This document shows, piece by piece, positions 1 to 5,502 of a stretch of DNA of 6,679 bases. The stretch's first letter is position 1, and every line of letters starts with the position of its first letter. A program made the position numbers and the translations under genes. The stretch is from Crocinitomicaceae bacterium (GTDB lineage Bacteria; Bacteroidota; Bacteroidia; Flavobacteriales_D; Crocinitomicaceae). A model generated the notes under the pieces. It searched no databases. It had not been told where the DNA came from and saw nothing but the letters and a program-made list of their open reading frames with translations. The DNA lies in assembly GCA_013215515.1 (NCBI GenBank), contig JABSPC010000214.1, positions 1 to 6,679 of the forward strand, read 5' to 3'.

Positions 1-73
1 ACAAGATTAACGGAAAGAAAACCGAAAAAATGTGATTTAAGATCAGATTATCTCAAAAAATTTCATTTCCCTC

Positions 74-445
74 CTAGAATGGTCTTTCGAAACTCTCCAC
101 GTCAAATTTACTTGTTGGAGTAACATACATAGATTCGTACTTGTTCTTCAACTTTAACGCGTCTGACTTCTTAAACACGCGGACCAACATTGCCATCGGA
201 AATAAGAACGCGAAGAATATGGCCGTTAAAAGGACATTAGGAACGATATAGCTCATCACTTTGGCAATACCAAACCACACCTGTTCAATTTTTGAAGCCA
301 ACCATGGAATTGTCGCTCCAATTCCTCCAACAGAAAGAGCTACAATAAATGGCCACATCTGATCAATGAGCAAACCAATAACAGTAAAGCCGAGGCAAAT
401 TACGAGGCTTGTTTTAACCGGATTCGAAGGGATTTCTTTACTCAT
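74..445 (-). CDS. SxtJ-family small membrane protein, last gene of the carbamoyltransferase operon
   Basis: The protein has 123 residues and its biochemical role is unknown. Three hydrophobic segments are visible, at about residues 12-28, 31-48 and 68-88. They are followed by a short basic and polar tail that begins with a phenylalanine-proline-rich helix end and an LVRVFKKSDALKLK stretch. This arrangement, and the Arg/Lys-Asp-Leu-type motif after the last helix, match what I recall of the SxtJ family, whose members sit beside NodU-type carbamoyltransferases. The frame stays open for 16 codons upstream to 493, but that extension lies inside the preceding small gene. I chose the ATG at 445, one base after that gene's stop (TAATATG), which implies translational coupling. 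By association it probably helps the soluble carbamoyltransferase act at the inner membrane; that is inference. The family call is by pattern, not by a search. Confidence 0.8.
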   Translation of the reverse strand: MSKEIPSNPVKTSLVICLGFTVIGLLIDQMWPFIVALSVGGIGATIPWLASKIEQVWFGIAKVMSYIVPNVLLTAIFFAFLFPMAMLVRVFKKSDALKLKNKYESMYVTPTSKFDVESFERPF

Positions 446-446
446 A

Positions 447-596
447 TTAGAACAACGAATAAATAAACGGTGCAATCGAACTTGATCCTCCAACTGCGAT
501 TAAAAATCCTAGTAGAAAGATGATTATGATCAACGGGGCCATCCAAAACTTCTTTCGATGCTTCATGAATGACCATAAATCTTTTAATGTGCTCAT
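447..596 (-). CDS. DUF5989-type (SxtK-like) 49-residue membrane protein
   Basis: This short gene is easily missed. It encodes 49 residues: an N-terminal MSTLKDLWSFMKHRKKFW stretch, one hydrophobic helix at about residues 19-36, and a conserved-looking C-terminal end reading GGSSSIAPFIYSLF. An LxDLWxFMxxRKKFW start and a S-x-APFIYxLF end are the hallmarks I associate with DUF5989, a tiny single-helix family encoded beside NodU-type carbamoyltransferases and SxtJ proteins. The start ATG at 596 overlaps the stop of the SGNH gene in an ATGA arrangement, and its stop is one base before the SxtJ-family ATG. The basic N-terminus suggests that it faces the cytoplasm. Function is unknown; a small membrane anchor or subunit for the carbamoyltransferase is a plausible inference. 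SxtK of saxitoxin clusters is of similar size and position, and I consider it the likely counterpart, though I could not align the two. Confidence 0.88.
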   Translation of the reverse strand: MSTLKDLWSFMKHRKKFWMAPLIIIIFLLGFLIAVGGSSSIAPFIYSLF

Positions 597-2032
597 TTTG
601 TTCTTTCAAATAATTTCTTTGCCAACAAAGCGTTCGTTTCCGAGCTAGGATGCGGGTCTCCGTTCAATGAATACTTTCCACTGTACTTGATTGTCTCCGA
701 CAAATCTACATAACGAATTTTCTTTTTTCTCAAATATCCCAAGAATTCTTTCATTTGCCTCTTCTCATAAACCTTATATGTCGGATAAATGACAACAACG
801 AAATTATCATTTCCAAATTGCTTTTTGTACTCCCTTTTCGATTCGAAGATCATTTCGGTCACTAAATCGTAATGCGATTCATTCAGTTTCCAAGGATGTT
901 CAATCTCAAAATAGTTCTTTATCGCACTTTGTGAAAAAAACTCATAAAAAGTTGATTGCCAATAACGTCCATCTACAAAACTTCGATCTCGAACAAGATG
1001 CTCACCATCCATGTAATAATATGGACTTGTGTACAACCACTGAGTATAATACTTCATGGAGCAAACAGATCTGAAAATATGATCCCAAAAGAAAATGTAA
1101 TAACCAGAGCCCTCTTTTTCTTTAACGTTCTTGTTTAGCTCTTCATTCTGAAGAATGGCAAGCATGTGGTTCGTTCCATATCCATTCCAGGCATAATTGT
1201 ATCCTTTCGATTTACTTTCATTCTGAAAATGGTAGGCCAGTGTTTGATCATTATTCAATCCATATCCCAAGGCAATTGAACATCCAAAAAACAAGCTATA
1301 GGTATCATTCGTTGAGTCAATTTCAGGAGTAACGCGATACCCCACCTCATCCAAAGTATACGTCGCGCTAAACAACGTATCTCCGTTTCCGTTTAAACTA
1401 TGCTCAGTATAAGTAGTGTCTTTCAATGCGCTATATCCAAGATAGCCCGCTCGATTTTCCTCTCCGAACTCCCATGTTTTGTACACTTTTAATTGCTGAT
1501 CGGGAAACCCAAGAAGACAGAAACAAACCACCTCAACGAGCCATACTAGTATTATCACCACAATCACATTACTGGCGATGTACCATTTTCTTTTCGCCAC
1601 AATTATAAGCAACCCGAGCATCCAAGCAAAATAAGCGAAGTACTTCATCAAACTCACCCAATACGGCAGTATCGGATCCACATCTCTCAAAATAATTACT
1701 GTGGCGTAGAAAAGAACCCAACCAAAAACAAAATTTATAATTCCAACTTTATGTTTTTTCCAAGCGGTTAAGAGCCACAACTTTACAGCGGTCATAATTC
1801 GATATAGATAACTAGATTCTTGCCTTGACAGCCAAACCACTCCAATAAAAAATGAAATATAGCCCGAATACTTTATTGATCTCAGCCAAATTGGCCATTC
1901 TGGATCAATACTTCTCCAAATAATCTCAGCAGTTTGATAAAGGACCAATCCAATAAAAATTAGTAGGAATTCTTTTTTATAAAGGCGCCAATTTTCGGAG
2001 AGACTCAATTTTATTTTATTGCCGACGCCCAT
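593..2032 (-). CDS. Multi-pass membrane protein with periplasmic SGNH/GDSL-hydrolase domain
   Basis: The protein has 479 residues. Hydrophobic segments lie at about 22-39, 54-69, 97-114, 131-146 and 151-175, and the rest is a soluble domain. Lys/Arg clusters before TM1 and between TM2 and TM3 put the N-terminus inside, so the soluble domain should be periplasmic. That domain has SGNH-like blocks: FFGCSIALGYG with candidate nucleophile Ser252, NGYGTN around 283-288 for the block II Gly, FFWDHIFR around 315-321, and a GDPHPSSETN block with Asp459 and His461. The stretch YTLDEVGYR, just before block I, also fits GDSL proteins of this type. Residues 8-70 and 84-146 are tandem copies of one membrane unit. 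I chose the ATG at 2032, which overlaps the carbamoyltransferase stop as TAATG; an in-frame ATG at 2059 would need a 28-base overlap. It probably removes or transfers an acyl or similar ester group on the carbamoylated product; the substrate is unknown. Confidence 0.8.
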   Translation of the reverse strand: MGVGNKIKLSLSENWRLYKKEFLLIFIGLVLYQTAEIIWRSIDPEWPIWLRSIKYSGYISFFIGVVWLSRQESSYLYRIMTAVKLWLLTAWKKHKVGIINFVFGWVLFYATVIILRDVDPILPYWVSLMKYFAYFAWMLGLLIIVAKRKWYIASNVIVVIILVWLVEVVCFCLLGFPDQQLKVYKTWEFGEENRAGYLGYSALKDTTYTEHSLNGNGDTLFSATYTLDEVGYRVTPEIDSTNDTYSLFFGCSIALGYGLNNDQTLAYHFQNESKSKGYNYAWNGYGTNHMLAILQNEELNKNVKEKEGSGYYIFFWDHIFRSVCSMKYYTQWLYTSPYYYMDGEHLVRDRSFVDGRYWQSTFYEFFSQSAIKNYFEIEHPWKLNESHYDLVTEMIFESKREYKKQFGNDNFVVVIYPTYKVYEKRQMKEFLGYLRKKKIRYVDLSETIKYSGKYSLNGDPHPSSETNALLAKKLFERTK

Positions 2033-3894
2033 TAATCCATTGCAAATTTCCGTTCCCACTTCTTCTTATCATCCCAATCTTTTTGATCTTCCTTTTTGTA
2101 TAAGAAGTCATTGACAACGAGGTAATCCATTTCGGTACTCATGAAACAACGGTATGCATCTTCCGGTGAACAAACAATAGGTTCACCACGCACATTAAAG
2201 CTTGTATTAAGTACCATTCCATCACCCGTGTACTTTTTCACAGAATGCAACAAAGTCCAAAAACGCTCATTGGTATTACTATCGACGGTTTGAACTCTCG
2301 CAGAGAAATCCAAATGCGTAATCGACTGCAAGTCAGAACGAGGAACATACAAGCGCTCCATTAGAGGCAAAGAATAAAAATTATCAGGAAGCACTTCTCG
2401 CCTACTTTTTACAATAGGTGCTACAAGCAACATGTACGGCGAATCACAATCCAATTCAAAATACTGATCGCTGTCTTCTACCAAAACCGATGGTGCAAAA
2501 GGTCTGAAACTTTCTCTATACTTAATCTTGAGGTTAATCTTTTTCTGCATTTCAGCGTTTCGAGCATCACCAATAATACTTCGATTACCTAATGCTCTAG
2601 GTCCAAATTCCATTCTGCCTTGGAACCATCCGATTACATTTCCTTCGCTAATCAATTGCCCAGTTCGATCCGTTAAGTCAGCCAAATTGTCGAAATGAGT
2701 TGCTTCCGCATTCATTCTTCTGTTCATTTGAATAACTTCTTTTTCAGAATAATACGGTCCTAGATAAGCGCCCTTCATTGTATCAGGAAGAATGATTTCT
2801 CTTTTTCCGTCGAAGTACATGTGGTAAATTGCCAAACAAGCACCAATTGCTCCACCAGCATCTCCTGACGCTGACTGAACATAAATATCTTTAAAAATTT
2901 CTTTTCGAATTAGCTTTCCATTTGACACACAATTCAAGGCAACACCTCCTGCCATGCATAAGTTTTCACTTCCTGTAAGCTTCTGCGTTTCAAGTGCCAT
3001 TTTCAATACAACTTCTTCAGTTACGGTTTGAATCGCCAAGGCCAAATCTGTATGTACTTGTTCTAATTCTGACTCAGGTGAACGTCTAGGAACACCAAAT
3101 ATTTTCGCCCATTTGTCTTCCTTGATCATTTTCAGACCTGTCGCATAAGAGAAGAAGCTCTGATCCAACCAAATTGAGCCGTCTTCTTTAATTGAAATTA
3201 AGTGCTCTTTAATGACCGAGACAAAACGCTTTGTTTCTTCTGATTCTGGATTCCCATAAGGAGCCAGTCCCATTACTTTGTATTCGCCAGAATTTACCGT
3301 AAAGCCAAGGTAATATGTGAAAGCACTATAGAGAAGTCCTATTGAATGCGGAAAGTGAAGTTCCTTTATAATTTCAATTTTGTTTCCTCGACCAATAGCA
3401 ATTGAAGCTGTACTCCATTCACCCACACCATCAATTGTTAAGATTGCTGACTCTTCAAATTTTGAGGTGAAAAACGTACTAGCCGCATGTGATAAATGAT
3501 GCTCAGAAAACAACAGTTTGACATCTTTCTTTTTGTAATTTTCGATCTCTTCTAGCCCTTTGTAAATCTGTTTTTTCAAAAACAACTTCTCGTTCAACCA
3601 AACCTTCATCGCCATCAAAAACGAAATCAGTCCTTTAGGAGAAAACGCATAATATGTTTCAAGCAAACGCTCGAATTTTAGAAATGGCTTGTCATAAAAA
3701 ACGATTGCATCCAATTCATCAATTCTCAATCCCGCTTCTTCCAAACAATATTTTATTGCTTCAATTGGAAAAACTTCAGTGTGTTTGTCTCTAGTAAACC
3801 TTTCTTCTTGAGCAGCTGCCACAATCTCATTCCCAACAGTTATACAAGCTGCTGAATCATGATAAAACGCCGATATCCCCAATATTTTTTGCAT
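2032..3894 (-). CDS. NodU/CmcH/TobZ/SxtI-family O-carbamoyltransferase
   Basis: The enzyme has 620 residues, normal for the family, which moves a carbamoyl group from carbamoyl phosphate to a hydroxyl of a sugar or small molecule through a carbamoyl-adenylate made with ATP. The N-terminus MQKILGISAFYHDSAACI is typical. The Kae1-like domain (about 1-370) carries the metal-site pattern: His132 and His136 in EHHLSHAAS, Asp155 in TIDGVGEW and Asp345 in SASGDAGG, plus GGVALN at 316-321. The YrdC-like domain (about 385-600) shows MEFGPRALGNRSI (428-440), KYRESFRPFAP (458-468) and LNTSFNVRGEPI (562-573), which form the carbamoyl-phosphate and adenylate sites. All key residues are present, so it should be active. 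It is cytosolic and first in its operon; its stop overlaps the next ATG. No Shine-Dalgarno site precedes the ATG, only an A-rich leader. The acceptor cannot be read from sequence; the membrane-protein partners suggest a lipid-linked or envelope glycan. Confidence 0.95.
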   Translation of the reverse strand: MQKILGISAFYHDSAACITVGNEIVAAAQEERFTRDKHTEVFPIEAIKYCLEEAGLRIDELDAIVFYDKPFLKFERLLETYYAFSPKGLISFLMAMKVWLNEKLFLKKQIYKGLEEIENYKKKDVKLLFSEHHLSHAASTFFTSKFEESAILTIDGVGEWSTASIAIGRGNKIEIIKELHFPHSIGLLYSAFTYYLGFTVNSGEYKVMGLAPYGNPESEETKRFVSVIKEHLISIKEDGSIWLDQSFFSYATGLKMIKEDKWAKIFGVPRRSPESELEQVHTDLALAIQTVTEEVVLKMALETQKLTGSENLCMAGGVALNCVSNGKLIRKEIFKDIYVQSASGDAGGAIGACLAIYHMYFDGKREIILPDTMKGAYLGPYYSEKEVIQMNRRMNAEATHFDNLADLTDRTGQLISEGNVIGWFQGRMEFGPRALGNRSIIGDARNAEMQKKINLKIKYRESFRPFAPSVLVEDSDQYFELDCDSPYMLLVAPIVKSRREVLPDNFYSLPLMERLYVPRSDLQSITHLDFSARVQTVDSNTNERFWTLLHSVKKYTGDGMVLNTSFNVRGEPIVCSPEDAYRCFMSTEMDYLVVNDFLYKKEDQKDWDDKKKWERKFAMD

Positions 3895-3942
3895 CGATTA
3901 TTTTTCTTTTTCTACACTAATCAGTTGATTTGAAGTAGGCCC

Positions 3943-3950
3943 CAAAGGTA
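3943..3950 (-). promoter_or_regulatory. -7 box of the carbamoyltransferase operon promoter
   Basis: On the minus strand this reads TACCTTTG, an exact match to the Bacteroidota -7 consensus TAnnTTTG. Transcription would start near 3937, giving a leader of about 43 bases that ends in an A-rich stretch before the ATG at 3894. A -33 element is poor: the nearest TTG (3976-3974) is 23 bases upstream, longer than usual. It is the same octamer as the mreC box. Confidence 0.5.
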
Positions 3951-4073
3951 TAACATTCCTAATGAATTGACCTCAAGTTTTGAAGAAATCGATAAAGCAA
4001 GAAGTGTTGAAAAAAACAGAATCTCATGAGCACGCCATGTTCTGAACCTAGCGGGGTTATTAGCGGACAATTC

Positions 4074-4106
4074 TTAACAATTCATTTTTAACAAACTATC
4101 TGTTAA
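4074..4106. repeat. TTAACA repeats upstream of mreC
   Basis: TTAACA occurs at 4074-4079 and 4088-4093 (both within TTAACAA), and its inverse TGTTAA at 4101-4106. The centres are 13-14 bases apart, and the last two form a 6-bp inverted repeat with a 7-bp spacer. They lie just upstream of the mreC promoter and could be regulator sites. In AT-rich DNA such hexamers also arise by chance, so the call is weak. Confidence 0.3.
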
Positions 4107-4132
4107 TTAGACTTTATAACGTGGTCTAATTA
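4104..4132. promoter_or_regulatory. Perfect 9-bp inverted repeat, candidate operator of mreC
   Basis: The arms TAATTAGAC (4104-4112) and GTCTAATTA (4124-4132) are exact reverse complements separated by 11 bases. The arm centres are 20 bp apart, about two helical turns, as expected for a dimeric DNA-binding protein on one face of the helix. The right arm ends one base before the mreC -7 box and the left arm covers the -33 region, a position suited to repression. No regulator gene is in the window. Confidence 0.5.
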
Positions 4133-4133
4133 G

Positions 4134-4141
4134 TACCTTTG
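4134..4141 (+). promoter_or_regulatory. -7 box of the mreCD-mrdA operon promoter
   Basis: TACCTTTG matches the Bacteroidota -7 consensus TAnnTTTG exactly. A weak -33 candidate is CTTTA at 4112-4116, 17 bases upstream. Only three bases separate the box from the ATG at 4145, so the predicted transcription start falls at or slightly past the start codon. Either the mRNA is leaderless or transcription really begins at another promoter. Confidence 0.45.
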
Positions 4142-4144
4142 TGT

Positions 4145-4984
4145 ATGCGTAATTTTCTAGCTTTTATTCGACGGTTTCGTGTGCTTTTACTCTTCGCACT
4201 CTTACAAGGAATTGCGTTGTCATTGTATTTCACATTTTTATCTTTTCCTAGATCGCAATACATGACCACCACGTCTACTTTATCAGGCAGTTTTTTCGAG
4301 TGGAAACATGGTGTTACTCAGTTTTTTGCCCTTGAGGAAAATAACAATTCTCTTCAAAAAGAAAATGCCCTTCTGAAAACTCAAACAATAGAAAGTTTAT
4401 TTCGTCTAGATAACGGACTGGTAAAGGTCAATGACACACTGCATAAAGTTCAGTATGAGTTTATTCCGGCAAAAGTAATTAACTCAACCCACACAAAACG
4501 AAATAATTTCTTTACGCTTAATATCGGATCGGAGCAGGGCATAAAACGAAATATGGGTGTCTACTCTAGCAATGGAGTAGTCGGAGTAATTCATTTTTCG
4601 GGCCCTAAATACTCAATTGTAAAATCTTGTTTAACGGAAAAGGTGAACATCGCTGTCATGATAGAGTCAACTGGAGAGCATGGCTTCTTGGAGTGGGATG
4701 GAAAAGATTCGAGACGAGGAACACTGACCGGGATTTCGAATGACAGTAAAGTTGTCAAATGGTCAAAGGTTGTTACCAGAGGAGCTGCTGGGTTTTTCCC
4801 AGCAGGAATCGCTGTGGGAAAAGTTGAAAAAGCAACGGTGGTTGAAGGAATGCCGCTTTGGAATGTAACAATATTATTCTCAGAAAATTACAGAACTGTT
4901 CAACGCGTATATGTCATAAAAAACCTATTGAAAGATGAGCAGGATGATGCCGAATCACATATTCCAGCTGACGTAGTACAATGA
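4145..4984 (+). CDS. mreC: Rod shape-determining protein MreC
   Basis: MreC is a periplasmic scaffold of the elongasome that joins MreB and MreD to PBP2 and RodA for lateral wall synthesis. The 279-residue product has a basic N-terminus, one membrane helix at about 10-30, a coiled-coil-like stretch at about 55-85 (ALEENNNSLQKENALL), and the paired beta-domain region at about 105-265. The beta region includes LNIGSEQGIKRNMGV and SSNGVVGVIHFSGPKYSIV, which are typical of the family. I chose the ATG at 4145 (MRNFLAF), which fits the usual MRN start of Bacteroidota MreC; a TTG at 4139 would add two residues but lies inside the promoter box. The stop overlaps the mreD start as ATGA. It leads the operon; mreB, usually just upstream in this phylum, is not there. 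Confidence 0.95.
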   Translation: MRNFLAFIRRFRVLLLFALLQGIALSLYFTFLSFPRSQYMTTTSTLSGSFFEWKHGVTQFFALEENNNSLQKENALLKTQTIESLFRLDNGLVKVNDTLHKVQYEFIPAKVINSTHTKRNNFFTLNIGSEQGIKRNMGVYSSNGVVGVIHFSGPKYSIVKSCLTEKVNIAVMIESTGEHGFLEWDGKDSRRGTLTGISNDSKVVKWSKVVTRGAAGFFPAGIAVGKVEKATVVEGMPLWNVTILFSENYRTVQRVYVIKNLLKDEQDDAESHIPADVVQ

Positions 4985-5502
4985 GCCAAATAGCAAAACA
5001 TATCTTACGGTTCTTTCTGTTCTTTTTAGTTCAAGTGCTCGTCTTGAATCAAATTGAATTGGGAATGGGGATTCAGATCATGATTTATCCTCTTTTCATT
5101 TTGCTACTTCCCGTGGACATGAACGTGTTTTCGTTAATGCTCGTTTCATTTGCTCTTGGGCTTTGCATTGATGCCTTGTCCAACACCTTTGGATTACATG
5201 CCTCATCACTGCTTGCGGTTGCCTATTTCCGACCAATTATCTTTAAACTTTTTGCGCCGAGAGATGGATACGATATTTTATTCGAGCCCAATATCTTTAC
5301 GCTAGGTACCGTTTGGTTTTTAAAGACCTTCGGACTTTTAATTGTAATTCACCATTTCTGGTTCTTCATGCTGGAAATGTTCAAATTGAACGAAATAATT
5401 TTTGTTCTACAAAAAACAGGATTAAGCCTTGTAGTCTCCATTTTGATTTGTATTTTATTGCAATACTTATTTTTAAGAAAACGGAACAGTAATGAAGTAT
5501 GA
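4981..5502 (+). CDS. mreD: Rod shape-determining protein MreD
   Basis: MreD is an integral inner-membrane partner of MreC in the elongasome. The 173-residue protein is strongly hydrophobic, with five or six helices at about 8-24, 30-45, 48-68, 75-90, 105-128 and 141-167, and it ends in a basic tail. The stretch SFALGLCIDALSNTFGLHAS followed by a YFRP motif (about 56-85) resembles the conserved centre of Bacteroidota MreD, where a GxxxD, a GxHA and a conserved RP occur. Its ATG lies in the mreC stop (ATGA), and its last 11 bases overlap the start of mrdA, so the three are one transcription and translation unit. The sequence diverges quickly between species, so context supports the call as much as residues do. 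Confidence 0.92.
   Translation: MSQIAKHILRFFLFFLVQVLVLNQIELGMGIQIMIYPLFILLLPVDMNVFSLMLVSFALGLCIDALSNTFGLHASSLLAVAYFRPIIFKLFAPRDGYDILFEPNIFTLGTVWFLKTFGLLIVIHHFWFFMLEMFKLNEIIFVLQKTGLSLVVSILICILLQYLFLRKRNSNEV

Noticed and set aside
8..30. CGG-A/G-rich-CCG followed by A run as a terminator
   Set aside because: The stem is only three base pairs, too weak for an intrinsic terminator.
3..35. Plus-strand open frame ending at TGA 33-35, a possible C-terminus of a convergent gene
   Set aside because: Only ten codons are visible, with no way to test them; it could be chance.
43..73. GGAGG-like site and ATG on the minus strand just after the SxtJ-type gene
   Set aside because: The ATG at 66 reads only seven codons before TGA. 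Reading on in either alternative frame after the TTTTTT run also meets a stop within a few codons, so no gene or frameshift product can be supported.
446..493. Upstream extension of the SxtJ-type gene to an ATG at 493 (16 extra residues)
   Set aside because: The extension lies wholly within the DUF5989-type gene in another frame, and the ATG at 445 sits one base after that gene's stop, which is a normal coupled start.
956..1138. Plus-strand 60-codon frame inside the SGNH gene
   Set aside because: It is antisense to a well-supported coding region and has no recognisable protein features.
1426..1608. Second plus-strand 60-codon frame inside the SGNH gene
   Set aside because: It is antisense to conserved membrane and soluble regions of the real protein, so it is a shadow frame.
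2033..2059. Upstream start for the SGNH protein at 2059
   Set aside because: It would add nine residues overlapping the carbamoyltransferase C-terminus by 28 bases; the ATG at 2032 in a TAATG overlap is the more usual arrangement.
4026..4091. Plus-strand 21-codon frame upstream of mreC as a leader peptide
   Set aside because: It has no ribosome-binding site, lies upstream of the predicted promoter and shows no attenuation-like codon run.
4139..4144. TTG start for mreC at 4139
   Set aside because: It lies inside the -7 promoter box and adds only two residues; the ATG at 4145 gives the typical MRN start.
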